A stretch of DNA of 64,000 nt from Lunularia cruciata. Taxonomy: Eukaryota > Streptophyta > Marchantiopsida > Lunulariales > Lunulariaceae. Below are positions 11,892-21,586 of the stretch, in pieces (position 1 is the stretch's first letter; each line of letters starts with the position of its first letter). The stretch is taken from the NCBI GenBank assembly GCA_948567375.1, contig OX419755.1:25808517-25872516 (forward strand). The letters are read 5' to 3'. Under the pieces are notes generated by a model. The model was not told the DNA's origin. It searched no databases and was given only the letters and a program-made list of their open reading frames with translations. The translations under genes and the position numbers were made by a program.

Positions 11892-11898
11892 TATAAAA
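11892..11898 (+). promoter_or_regulatory. Candidate TATA box ahead of ORF-L (copy D)
   Basis: TATAAAA starts 27 nt upstream of the ATG at 11919. The same spacing is seen in LTR S (43070 to 43043), and a TATAAAAT lies 34 nt upstream in LTR I. A start site about 30 nt downstream would fall at or just after this ATG, which would favour the second conserved Met at 12057. Function is inferred from position and conservation only. Confidence 0.45.
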
Positions 11899-11918
11899 AT
11901 CAAAACTGCAACGACAAA

Positions 11919-13649
11919 ATGTTGAGCAATTTTCCTTTGCCGTTGAGGAGTTGTCTTGCAGGTGATCGGGGAAAGGGAAATAAAGTTGGACTTGTGTTAG
12001 TGCGCAAGGGAGAAGTCGCGAGAGTGAAATCAAGAGAAAGTGAGAAAGTAGAAGAGATGGGAGGAGGGAAGAAGAACTCCGAATTTGTAGTGAGAAATCA
12101 TGCAATTTGGAGATTAGATGTGATAGCAAGGATCAAAGTCTTGAGCCAACTTTGGATCACCTTTCTGGCATGGAACTGGAACGTGAGTTTTCTAGGATTC
12201 ATGATAGAAATCATCGAGAGTAAGTGTCTCGATGGACCCGAGGAAGAAGGGAAGAGAGGAAATCCGGCTGGCTGGATAGAGTCGGATTGGAGACTCATAC
12301 TCGGGAAGGAGGCAAGCTCGGAGCAAGGAGCCACGTTCTTGGGGAAAGGAGAGATAGCTCAGGAGACGCAGGGGGTGAGAGATGCCTTCTTGTCAAAAAG
12401 AACAAAGAATGGGTACAAAGTTGAGAGTTACAAGGATCTAGTGAAGAGAGGGATCGTGAGTGCTCTCATGGTGATCTTGAAGCCGGAGAGAACGACTTAT
12501 GTGATGAAACACCAAGCGGTGTTCTTCCATAAGTTGTTTGCAGGAGAACCTTTCAATTGGGCGAGGTGTTTTCACGGGAGAACAAGGCAGATGGTGTGGA
12601 ATTTGCGGGATAAGTTGCCTCCACACTACATTGTGCCATTTGCAAGACACTTCTACCTTGGGCTCAATTTATTGAACTCAGTGGAGCGGACTTGGATGGT
12701 GTCGCACTTCCATCCTGATGTGCGAAAGGAGGTCGACGTCGAGGAGCAACAGTACATTCTCCAAATTCAGAGCACAGACAACTACTACGCAAAGATAGGG
12801 AAGAACGTGGAGGTCGTAGTAAGTACCCCGACAAAGAAGATGAGTCGGCAAGGAGAAGCCAAAGGAAGCAAGAAACCTCGGAAGATGCAGAGAAGTAACC
12901 TGAGGCAAAGTATGGTGGTAATTGAGTTGGAAGGTGAAGACTCAGACGGCGAGGCCGTTCTCAAGACAGAAGACTCAAAACATGAGGAGGAACTTGAGCT
13001 GACATTGCAGAGTCGAGATACGAGCAGTGATAGTGAAGAAGGAGGAGAGATGACATCGGTACTAGTGGCTAACGAAGAAGAAGAAGAATTGCAAGCCGAG
13101 TTGGAGGCCAAAGACAACTCGCCATTGGAAGACAAAGTCTCATTGCCTGAGGAAAGGAAGATCGTAGTGCAGCGAGGGGTTCGCTCAAGACGTAAGGCAA
13201 AGTGTGAAGCGGGGCCGAGTAACGTGAAGGAAGAGGTAGGAGAAAGCTCGGGTAGTGAGGCATCAATCCCGATACGAAGACTCCAGAGAAGAAGGCGAGT
13301 ATCAGGAGAACACAAGGAGGGAAGAGAGACCACTCTGCGGGAGGAAGTAGTTGCCAGTGATGGAGTCGAGTACCTGCAAGAGGTGGTGTGTCCTCTGTTG
13401 GTGAAACTGGAGTACAAGAAGAAGGAGATGCAGTCGACTTGTCTAGAAGTGAAGACTGTTTTGCAGGTCTTATCAAAATTAGAAGAAGAGAACTCGGAGT
13501 TGAAGAGAGGTATAACCCGAGGTGAGGAGGAGAGAGAAGTACTACGAGCGGAGGCAGTAGAGAGAAGTCAGGTAATGGAAGACCTGAAGAGTGAAGTGAA
13601 CTATCGAGAGGATCTTGCGAGGAAGAGTGACATAGCAAGAGAGAGATAG
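11919..13649 (+). CDS. ORF-L, LTR-encoded protein of family G (N-terminal and linker part, copy D)
   Basis: This is a long sense ORF inside the 5' LTR; I do not recognise the protein. The frame is open from 11865. The Met at 11919 (LSNFPLPL) is conserved in I, S, E and H, and a second conserved Met lies at 12057 (MGGGKK). Residues about 60-310 look globular, with LWITFLAWNWN, EEGKRGNPA, DWRLILGKEA, KPERTTYVM, FFHKLFAGE and HFYLGLNLL. Next come a charged Lys/Glu linker and the start of a coiled coil. No signal peptide or membrane segment is obvious. A TAG at 13647 replaces a CAG (Gln) found in S. Further in-frame stops follow near 13831, 13912 and 13953, after which the frame is open into gag. 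Confidence 0.75.
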   Translation: MLSNFPLPLRSCLAGDRGKGNKVGLVLVRKGEVARVKSRESEKVEEMGGGKKNSEFVVRNHAIWRLDVIARIKVLSQLWITFLAWNWNVSFLGFMIEIIESKCLDGPEEEGKRGNPAGWIESDWRLILGKEASSEQGATFLGKGEIAQETQGVRDAFLSKRTKNGYKVESYKDLVKRGIVSALMVILKPERTTYVMKHQAVFFHKLFAGEPFNWARCFHGRTRQMVWNLRDKLPPHYIVPFARHFYLGLNLLNSVERTWMVSHFHPDVRKEVDVEEQQYILQIQSTDNYYAKIGKNVEVVVSTPTKKMSRQGEAKGSKKPRKMQRSNLRQSMVVIELEGEDSDGEAVLKTEDSKHEEELELTLQSRDTSSDSEEGGEMTSVLVANEEEEELQAELEAKDNSPLEDKVSLPEERKIVVQRGVRSRRKAKCEAGPSNVKEEVGESSGSEASIPIRRLQRRRRVSGEHKEGRETTLREEVVASDGVEYLQEVVCPLLVKLEYKKKEMQSTCLEVKTVLQVLSKLEEENSELKRGITRGEEEREVLRAEAVERSQVMEDLKSEVNYREDLARKSDIARER

Positions 13650-13970
13650 GTAGCTGAATACAAAATCTTGAAGCAGCAATTTGCTGATTCAAGAGTAGAA
13701 GTAATCCATGCTATGGCAAGGGTAGCAACAAAGGATCAAGAGCTCGATAGAGTGATGGAGAGTATGGAGGAGAAGAAGCAACTTTGGCAAAGAGAGTTGG
13801 CTGCACGGTATAGAGAAGAGGAGAGATCATGAGAGTTACTTCGTAATCAGGAAGAGAAAGTTGTACAGAAGGAGAAGGAGAAGGAGACGGTGAAAGCCGA
13901 GTTTGAGGCATAGTTGGCGATGTACCGGGAGGAATGGCTTGCAGATCGGGAATGAGAAAGGAAGACAAGA

Positions 13971-15563
13971 TTGGAGCCATTGAAGGAGATAGTCCTCAGG
14001 GTGAAGACGATGTTAAGTACGGAAGCCAGCGTTCGAATTGAAGAAGCACAACTTCACGAGTTAAAGCTGTTGGTGCAGGAGACAAGGCGCAGACAAGCGA
14101 AAGACACCAAGATGAATGCCTTGTTGATCAAATTAAGAACTTGTGTAGACAGAAAGGTTTTAGAGGTAGAGGATAACATTTCAATTAGATTAGACTTAGT
14201 GAAAATAGAGCTAGAAAAACTTCGGAAAGATGTTAGAGCAAAACCCAAAGTAGATAATATAGGAGTCCAAATGTCTTTGGAGTTACTATTAGAGACATTA
14301 GAGAAGAGTGGGTTGGGAGATAAGGAGTTTGATAGATTGCCCACTAGTGAAATTTCAGATCAGGAAAGAGAATTGCTGGATCTGGTAGAAGAAGTAGATG
14401 ATCTGAAACCCGAGGACAGAGTAGTAGGAGGTAAGATAGGTAGGAGGAGTAGTAGGATTCTTTCTTCTTCCAAGAAGAAGAAAGAATCGAGTGGGCAAAC
14501 ATATGCATTGCGGCCTAGTACACCAACTTCACCTAGAGTTGTAAAGGAAGTTGTTTCCTTGAAGAACTTTGTTCGAGAAAAGATAGCACACACACTTATT
14601 GAAGATGAGTGTCAACATCTTCTACGAACGGTTCCTCGGTTGTCCCGAAGGAATTTTGAAGAACCCATCAAAGGTGTTGATCTTGAATCTTCCACTTGGG
14701 TTGAAGCCAACACCCTCATAGCAGAAATTGTCGAAGAAGACCCTACCTTGGATTTGACGAATTGGAATCCCTGGGCTGACAACACGGCGTCAATTCCAGC
14801 CAATCCTTTAGTTCCGTCAAGTTCCACATTACCTCAGCCGATCCCAGTGCATCGAACAATGACTTTGCTGCTTGTCACCCGACACGCCTATCAAAAGTAC
14901 AAGGGGATAGAACAAGACGAAGACCCCAATGAATTCATCAAAGAATTTGAAGTCATCTTCTTTGCTAACAAGGAGCATGACTTGGCGGATGGACTGAGAA
15001 TTTTCCCAAGTTTGCTCTGCAAGAAAGCTCGGAGCTGGTACACCCATGTGACCCAGAAGGGGTTTGTACCAGCGGACTGGGCAGACTTGAGAAACAACTT
15101 CCTGACACGATTCTGGGAGGTTGATTACGACACGAGTGTCTTTGCGGCACTCAATGATTTAGACCAAGGCAAGAAGGAGAAGTTGAGAGACTACTCTGAG
15201 CGGTTCATGGCATTACTGAACCAAGTTCCCAAGCAATCGGGGGTGGTGGGTTACTCCAATGCCCAAGCCATTACCTGGTTCCTTGGGGGACTTTCACCAG
15301 AGATACGCATCTTTGCCAAGGAGAGGAATGTAACTTCCCTGTACAAAGTACTCAAACATGTCGCTCATTATGAAGCGGCTCACTCTCACTCTACCGGAAA
15401 TCGGAGAAATTGGGAGAAGAAAGGCAAGAAGCCCAGAAGGAGAGCTTTGCGCAGCACCTCCACTTCTTTGGACAAATCCTCTACGTCTTCAAGCTCTTCT
15501 TTGGAATCCGAAGAAGAATCAAAGCCAAGACGAGTCGAAGACGTGGAGGCAAGAAACCATTGA
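13971..15563 (+). CDS. gag: In-frame fusion of ORF-L coiled-coil C-terminus to gag (copy D)
   Basis: The first ~155 codons are ORF-L coiled coil (EEAQLHELKLLVQETRRR, then RIDLV-like and DQERELLDLVEE) and belong to the LTR. At about 14434-14445 the LTR sequence ends at GGAGGTAAGAT and gag begins (SSKKKKESSGQTYAL). Gag then carries the acidic EEDPTLDLTNWNPW stretch, QKYKGIEQDEDPNEFIKEF and the retrotransposon gag domain (ARSWYTHVTQKG, FLTRFWEVDYD, LRDYSERFMALLNQ, GLSPEIRIFAKERN). A frameshift near 15535 moves gag to the frame used at 15410-15742. The frame is the same as the ORF at 11865-13649. The fusion results from a deletion that removed R-U5, primer site and gag N-terminus. Confidence 0.8.
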   Translation: MEPLKEIVLRVKTMLSTEASVRIEEAQLHELKLLVQETRRRQAKDTKMNALLIKLRTCVDRKVLEVEDNISIRLDLVKIELEKLRKDVRAKPKVDNIGVQMSLELLLETLEKSGLGDKEFDRLPTSEISDQERELLDLVEEVDDLKPEDRVVGGKIGRRSSRILSSSKKKKESSGQTYALRPSTPTSPRVVKEVVSLKNFVREKIAHTLIEDECQHLLRTVPRLSRRNFEEPIKGVDLESSTWVEANTLIAEIVEEDPTLDLTNWNPWADNTASIPANPLVPSSSTLPQPIPVHRTMTLLLVTRHAYQKYKGIEQDEDPNEFIKEFEVIFFANKEHDLADGLRIFPSLLCKKARSWYTHVTQKGFVPADWADLRNNFLTRFWEVDYDTSVFAALNDLDQGKKEKLRDYSERFMALLNQVPKQSGVVGYSNAQAITWFLGGLSPEIRIFAKERNVTSLYKVLKHVAHYEAAHSHSTGNRRNWEKKGKKPRRRALRSTSTSLDKSSTSSSSSLESEEESKPRRVEDVEARNH

Positions 15564-16255
15564 CTCCTCCAGCCAAGAGTGTACATAAGGCGGATACGAA
15601 GCTGGATGCCCTCATCAAGGAGTTTTTGGATTTCAAGATCCAAATGATTGGGGCTAAGGACCAAAGAAAGGCCCCAGCATTTGGACGATCTAATATGTGG
15701 TGCACCGCATGTGGCAAATCCGGCCACGCCAACACAGAATGAAATACTCGTAATGCATTCCCGGTGCAGCAAATTGATTGGGTTCCGGGATGGAACCAAG
15801 ATAAGGATGAAGAGGCGGTGTACCAAACTCAGGAAGTACAGCCTCAAGCAAGCACATCGTATCAAGGTCCGAGGTTTGGACCCAGGGAGTATAACCCCAA
15901 TGCTCCTCCACAAAGACCACCAATGAGCAACCAAAATTGGCCTCAGAATGTTGCGCCTGGAGCCTATTATAATTGTGGCTCGATAGGACATTGGTTTCCA
16001 AACTGTCCCGAGCCAAGAAGGCAAATTGGGTACGTTCCCCTGTGTGGAAATTGTAAGGGATCGGGGCATACGGGCAATCAATGTCCTCACCTACCAAACC
16101 CAAAGCCGCCTGTAAAGTATGTACAGACCTCCGCTAAATGTGCAGCCCTTCAGCCAAAGGGGGATACGAATGTAAATTGTATCACTCTTGAGGAAGAAAG
16201 ACCTCAAGAGGGGAGTCCGGCTTTAGAAGAAGAATGGCCGGACCTTGAAATTTGA
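15536..16255 (+). pseudogene. gag: Element D: gag nucleocapsid with CCHC knuckles
   Basis: After the frameshift the protein reads KLDALIKEFLDFKIQMIGAK, then MWCTACGKSGHANTE followed by TGA at 15740, exactly where E has the last Cys of the CCHC knuckle. The frame continues with DWVPGWNQDKDEEAVYQTQ, a half-knuckle YNCGSIGHWFPNCPEP, and a complete knuckle CGNCKGSGHTGNQC (CX2CX4HX4C) near 16055. It ends EEEWPDLEI at 16255, where one T fewer than in E causes a frameshift into the next segment. The role is RNA binding and packaging by analogy with other gag proteins. Confidence 0.82.
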
Positions 16256-16785
16256 AGGTTGAGACACGCTCCAGCAAGAAGAAGCGTGATCCCAAAGAAT
16301 TGAGTACAACCTCATCGTCTTCCCAAAAGGCAAAGAGTATGCACCCAAAAGCAATTCTTTCTGCCAAGGAGGAAAAGATCCTCGCAAAAGCTAAAGCTAA
16401 AGCCTTGCAGAAAGAACTAAAGGAGGCACTACTCAAGACTCGGGAACTGAGTTTGGAAGAGGAGACAAAGACAAAGTCTCCAGTTTTTCCGGTGGACATC
16501 CGATCCGAAGTAAAGGGTCTAATCCAAGCCGAGGTGGGCCAACCCGAGGAACCTCGGGTTAAGGCCATCAGCAAGCCCGTCACCATTTTGAAGCGTCCCA
16601 AAGTCAAGAGGGAACATGGAGAGACTTCGGACCCAAAGCCGAAAGCAATGACGGTCAAATTGGGAGGAGTTCCCCAATATGATATTGTAGCAGATTTGGC
16701 CACCACAAATGCCAACGTTACATTCAAGCAGTTGTGGGAAGATAACAAGCTGTACAACAGATAGCTGAATTCGGCCCTCAAGAAG
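16252..16785 (+). pseudogene. Element D: gag-pol linker
   Basis: A Lys/Glu-rich segment (VETRSSKKKRDPKE, then KILAKAKAKALQKELKEA) links the nucleocapsid to the protease. E has the same segment at about 50850-50370. It ends DNKLYNR plus TAG at 16762, where E reads DNKLYKKHLSSALKKV, so the stop lies inside one original frame. No enzymatic motif is visible. Confidence 0.7.
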
Positions 16786-17718
16786 GTGAGGTCGATGTCA
16801 AAGAAGGACCTGCCGGCTATCTATCGTATTGAGCAAGAAGATATAGGATCTCCCAAGGTAGACACAGAGATTGCAGGGTGCATGATCACATCAATACCCA
16901 TTGACTCTGGGTCCGGTGTGAATGTCATGACCAAAGATATTGCGAATCAACTCGGGTTTCATACGTTTGAACCAACACCCCGAGTTTTGAAGTTTGCAGA
17001 CCAAACTAGGAGATGGCCATTGGGCATGCTGTCAAACATTACCATGATCATTGGAGGGGTACCCCTCAAGTTGAATTACATTGTGTTGCGACCTGTGACA
17101 AAAATTGGTTACCCTCTGTTGATTGGTAGACCCTGGTTGTATAGTGCCCAAGTTGTGGTGGATAGGCATCAGCAAAAGTTAAGATTCAAGGACATTTCAT
17201 CCAAAGATCAGAAGCTGGTGACTGTGAGTTGGACGAAGGTTCCCCATCTCGGGGAAACAAGTTCATCGGAAGAGGAGGATGAATCCAAAGACTCATCGTT
17301 TTTGTCCTTAGACGAATCCGGAGACGAAGTCCAAGTTAATTACTTGGAATGCTACGAGGTGGATGTTGAAGACGAAGATCCACATGACCTCGCCTCGGGT
17401 GAGCCTGACTTGGAGGAAGAGGGTTTGATGGCAGCTCACCTTGGATTAAGCCGAGTAAGTCACGTTGAAGGAGTCATCAATCCCGATGATTGTCAAGATG
17501 TGTTACTAACTGAAGGAAAAATTTTAAAAATCTCAAAGATAGTTACTTCGGAGGAGTTGGCAGGATACATTGCCCTATTTATAGAGTTCCAGGATGTATT
17601 TGCCTAGTCGATTGATCAAATGCCGGGTATTCCACAAGAATTTTGAGAACACCAGATTGATCTGATTGAAGGTGTAGTTCCGACTTGGCAACGACAATAC
17701 CGTCTGAACCCGAAGTAC
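16786..17718 (+). pseudogene. pol: Element D: aspartic protease and pre-RT linker
   Basis: The active-site motif is SIPIDSGSGVNVMTKD at about 16885-16935 (D-S-G form). RPVTKIGYPLLIGRPWLYSAQ follows at about 17090-17150 as the protease C-terminal strand motif. A Ser/Asp/Glu-rich linker runs to IEFQDVFA at 17605, where TAG interrupts, and TGA at 17644 interrupts again within the stretch QIDLIEG. The frame is the same as the RT that follows, so protease and RT were once one polyprotein. The protease would cut Gag-Pol. Confidence 0.85.
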
Positions 17719-19008
17719 TTGCTTTTGGTGAAAGATGAAATCGACAAGTACTTAGGGGCCAAAATCATCTTCCCTGTCTTAAGCAGTGAATGGGTCTCCC
17801 CCATTGTCATTGTCCCGAAGAAGAAAATAGGGAAGATCCGAGCGTGCCAAGACTTCCAAAAGTTGAACGCAATTACAAGGAAAGATCATCATCCCTTGCC
17901 TTTTACCGATACAATTTTAGATCAGGTAGCTGGGCATCCTTTTTATAGTTTTCTCGATGGATTTTCAAGGTACAATCAAGTATCCATTCGAGAAGAAGAC
18001 AAGGATAAAACTACATTCACGACTGATTGGGGCACTTTTGCTTACAATCAAATGCCCTTTGGGTTGTGTAATGCTCCCGCTACTTTCCAACGGATGATGA
18101 ATTCAATCTTCAAAGATTTCTTGTGCAAATTTGTGGAAGTTTTTATTGATGACTTTTGTGTGTTTGGACAAAGAGATGTACATTTAGATTACCTTTGCCA
18201 AACATTTGAAAGGTGTCGTTTTGCCGGCTTGTCATTACACCCGGAGAAGTGCTTCTTCGCAATGAAGGAGAGAATTCTTCTGGGGCATCGGGTGTCAAGC
18301 CAAGGTATTGAAGTCGATGTTGAGAAGGTTAAGATAATCCCAGCTTTGGAATCCTCGAAGAACATCTGGGAGCTGAGAGCCTTCTTGGGACATGTCGGAT
18401 ATTACAGACGCTTTGTGTCAAACTATGCAGTGCTTGCTGCACCACTTACAAAGCTTCTAAAGAAATCCGAAGACTATCTGTGGGAAGCAAATCAAGAAGA
18501 AGCTTTCCAGGTGTTGAAGAAGAAACTAGTTGAAGCACCAGTCATGAGGGCCTCAAATTGGGATGTCCCTTTTCATGTGTATGTGGACACTTTGTCCATG
18601 GCCATCGGAGTTGTCTTAAGTCAGAAGGACGAGAAGAAGAAGGACTTCCCGGTATATTATGCCAGCCGACAACTTTCAGTTTATGAAAAGAACTATTTGA
18701 CGACTGAAAGAGAAGCACTCAGAATGGTGTATGCCTGCAAGAAATTTTGTCATTATTTGTTGGGGTATGAGTTTGTCTTCTATGTTGACCATTATGCATT
18801 GCAACATTTGGTCAAGAAGGCAGATTTATTGGGACAAATTGCAAGATGGATCTTGTTATTACAAGAGTTCACGTATACTGTACAAGTAAGGAAGGGAGCT
18901 TTGCATTTGAATGCGGACTTCCTGTCCAGGTTAGAGACTCAAGACCAGGAGTGGGAAATTGACGATCGGTTCCTTGACGAAGAGTTGTATCACTTATCAG
19001 CAATGTGA
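17719..19008 (+). CDS. pol: Element D: reverse transcriptase and RNase H, 429-codon open stretch
   Basis: The RT motifs occur in order: EWVSPIVIVPKKKIGKIR, LPFTDTILDQVAGH, FLDGFSRYNQV, QMPFGLCNAPATFQRMMN, the catalytic FIDDFCVFG (YxDD box with Phe first), and LLGHRVSSQGIEVD. The thumb and connection (ELRAFLGHVGYYRRFVSNY) and RNase H follow, with VYVDTLSMAIGVVLSQ and TEREALRMVYACKKFCHYL. It resembles the Athila-type non-chromovirus branch of Ty3/gypsy. It ends with TGA at 19006, at a position that is also TGA in E but CAA in A. Confidence 0.92.
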   Translation: MLLVKDEIDKYLGAKIIFPVLSSEWVSPIVIVPKKKIGKIRACQDFQKLNAITRKDHHPLPFTDTILDQVAGHPFYSFLDGFSRYNQVSIREEDKDKTTFTTDWGTFAYNQMPFGLCNAPATFQRMMNSIFKDFLCKFVEVFIDDFCVFGQRDVHLDYLCQTFERCRFAGLSLHPEKCFFAMKERILLGHRVSSQGIEVDVEKVKIIPALESSKNIWELRAFLGHVGYYRRFVSNYAVLAAPLTKLLKKSEDYLWEANQEEAFQVLKKKLVEAPVMRASNWDVPFHVYVDTLSMAIGVVLSQKDEKKKDFPVYYASRQLSVYEKNYLTTEREALRMVYACKKFCHYLLGYEFVFYVDHYALQHLVKKADLLGQIARWILLLQEFTYTVQVRKGALHLNADFLSRLETQDQEWEIDDRFLDEELYHLSAM

Positions 19009-19636
19009 AGTACAAGGTATGCAGCTGAATATAATTATCTGAATACTCTCCATTGTCCAGAGGGGATGGACCCGGAACAGCGGGCAGTCTTTCTAAGGAA
19101 AATGGGGCCAAACCAGCTTAAACACAGCATTTTATTTAAGATGGGCAAAGACGAAGTACTTCGGCAATGCTTGGAGTCATACAAAGTAGGAAGAGTGATT
19201 GAATCTTTACAATCCAAAGCATCGGGAGGACACTATGCTTTGAAGAATAGTGTAAAGAAAATTCTTTCGTCAGGGTATTGGTGGCCTACAATGTACAAAG
19301 ATGTACATGCTCATATCAGAAGCTGTGATGCTTGTCAGAGAAAAGGGAAGCCGATGCCTACTTCTCAATGGCCTTTGAGACCAATTTTGCCTTTGGCCCC
19401 ATTTGAGAAATGGGGGATTGATTTTGTGGGTCCCATTCAACCAATGACCCAAGTCACAAGAAAGAGATACATTTTGGTGTGCACTGACTATGCTACCAAG
19501 ATGGTCGAAGCGGAAGCAACTTGCAGAGATGATGCTAAAACTGTGGCGGAATTCTCCTTTCGAAACATCATCTCCCGATATGGGTGTCCTCTGGAATTGG
19601 TCAGTGACCAAGGAACACATTTTTTGAACACATCAA
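19009..19636 (+). pseudogene. pol: Element D: integrase, truncated before the catalytic Glu
   Basis: The segment holds the zinc-binding region (GGHYALKN, then DACQRKGKP). The first zinc His of E (SLHSEA) is Gln here (SLQSKA). The core starts at KWGIDFVGPI with catalytic Asp 1, followed by TRKRYILVCTDYATKMVEAEA and VSDQGTHFLN with catalytic Asp 2. At about 19637 the reading passes at a shared CAAT into the middle of the 3' LTR. The third acidic residue and C-terminal domain are therefore lost. E retains this missing part at 46592-47365. Confidence 0.88.
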
Positions 19637-19653
19637 TTGGGTGAGGTGTTTTC

Positions 19654-21586
19654 ATGGGAGAACAAGGCAGATGGTTTGGAATTTGCGGGATAAGTCCACA
19701 CTACATTGTGCCGTTTGTAGCACACTTCTACCTCGGGCTCAATTTATTGAACTCGGCAGAGCAGACTCGGATGGTGTCGCACTTCCATCTTGATGTGCAA
19801 AAGGAGGTCAACGTTGAGGAGCAGCAATACATTCTCCAAATCCGCAGCACGGACGACTACTACGCAAAGACAGGGAAGAACATGGAGGTCATAGTGAGTA
19901 CCTCGACAAAGAATAGGAGTCGGCAAGGAGAAGCCGAAGGAAGCAAGAAACCTCAGAAGATGCAGAGAATTAACCCAAGGCAAAGTATGGTGGTAATTGA
20001 GTCGGAAGATGAAGACTCAGAAGGCAAGGTCGTTCTCAAGAAGGGAAGATTTGGAACATGAGGAGGAACCTGAGCTGACATTGCAGAGTGGAGATACGAG
20101 CAGTGACAATGAAGAAGGAGGAGAGATGACATCGGTGCCAGCGGCTAACAAAGAAGAAGAAGAAGTGCAAGCCGAGTTGGAGGCCAAAGACAACTTGCTG
20201 TTGGAAGACAAAGTCCCGGTGCCCGAGGAAAGAAAGATCGCAGTGCAGCGAGGGGCTCGCTCAAGACGTAAGGCGAAGTGTGAAGCGGGGCCGAGTAACA
20301 TGAAGGAAGAGGCAGGAGAAAGCTTGGGCAGTGAGGCATCAATCCCGATATGAAGACTCCAGAGAAGAAGGCGAGTATCAGGAGAACACAAGGAGAGAAG
20401 AGAGACCACTCCGCGGGAGGAAGTAGTTGCCAATGATGGAGTCGAGTACCTGCAAGAGGTGGTGTGTCCTCTGTTGGTGAAACTAGAGTACAAGAAGAAG
20501 GAGATGCAGTCGACTTGTCCAGAGGTGAAGACTGTTTTGCAGGTCTTATCAAAATTAGAAGAAGAGAACTCAGAGTTGAAGAGAGGTATAACCCGAGGTG
20601 AGGAGGAGAGAGAAGTACTACGAGCGGAGGCAGTAGAGAGAAGTCAGGTAATGGAAGACCTGAAGAGGGAAGTGAACTATTGAGAGGATCTTGCGAGGAA
20701 GAGTGACATAGCAAGAGAGAGACAAGTAGCTGAATACAAAATCTTGAAGCAGCAGTTTGCTGATTCAAGAGTAGAAGTAATCCATGCTATGGCGAGGGTA
20801 GCAGCAAAGGATCAAGAGCTCGATAGAATGATGGAGAGTATGGAGGAGAAGAAGCAACTCTGGCAAAGAGAGTTGGCTGCACGGTATAGAGAAGAAGAGA
20901 GATTACAAGAGTTACTTCGTAATCAGGAAAAGAAAGTTGTACAGAAGGAGAAGGAGAAGGAGATGGTGAAAGCCGAGTTTGAGGCAGAGTTGGCGATGTA
21001 CCAGGAGGAATGGCTTGCAGATCGGGAACAAGAAAGGAAGACAAGATTGGAGCCATTGAAGGAGATAATCCACAAGGTGAACGTGATGTTAAATACGGAA
21101 GCCAACATTCGAATTGAAGAAGCACGACTGCACGAGTTAAAGCTGTTGGTGCAAGAGACAAGGTGCAGACAAGCAAAAGACACCAAGATGAATGCCTTGT
21201 TGATCAAATTATGAACTCGTGTAGACAAAAAGGTTTTAGAGGTAGAGGATGACATTTCAATTAGATTGGACTTAGTGAAAATAGAGCTAGAAAAACTTCG
21301 GAAAGATGTTAGAGCAAAACCTGAAGTAGATAATATAGGAGTCCAAATGTCTTTGGAGTTAACATCAAAGACATTAGAGAAGAGTGGATTGGGAGATAAG
21401 GAGTTAGATAGATTGTCCACTAGTGAAATTTCAGATCAGGAAAGAGAATTGCTAGATCTGGTAGAAGAAGTAGATGATCTGAAACCCAAGGACAGAGTAG
21501 TAGGAGGTAAGATTACTTCAGGTTCGGGTTTGAAAGCCAAAGAAGAAGTGACATCGGATCGGATTAGTAACAATTTTGAGATTTGA
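19654..21586 (+). pseudogene. ORF-L copy in D's 3' LTR, N-terminus missing
   Basis: Segments at 19654-20061, 19997-20353, 20459-20683, 20744-21214 and 21266-21586 follow ORF-L from HYIVPFVAHFYLGLNLL through the acidic linker to the coiled coil. Breaks are a frameshift near 20035, TGA at 20351 (CGA in the 5' copy), TGA at about 20681 (CGA in the 5' copy) and a TGA near 21211. The C-terminal coiled coil (KQLWQRELAARYREEE, then QEKKVVQKEKEKEMV) is better preserved than in the 5' copy. The coiled-coil heptads suggest self-association; this is inference. Confidence 0.78.

Noticed and set aside
12785-13692. Minus-strand open frames of about 207-210 codons opposite ORF-L (also at 20017-20768).
   Set aside because: They mirror the Glu/Lys/Ser-rich linker codons of ORF-L as Ser/Leu-rich antisense. 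They recur only where the sense linker is, with no start context or motif.
14428-14450. Reading ORF-L through gag in D as one natural gene.
   Set aside because: S, I and J show ORF-L ending in DIGSD plus stop inside the LTR, and E shows gag with its own N-terminus after the primer site. D's fusion is a deletion product.
15386-16103. Minus-strand open frames opposite gag of D (up to 234 codons), and similar ones at 16182-16781.
   Set aside because: The sense strand has clear gag, knuckle and linker motifs co-linear with A and E. The antisense frames have none.
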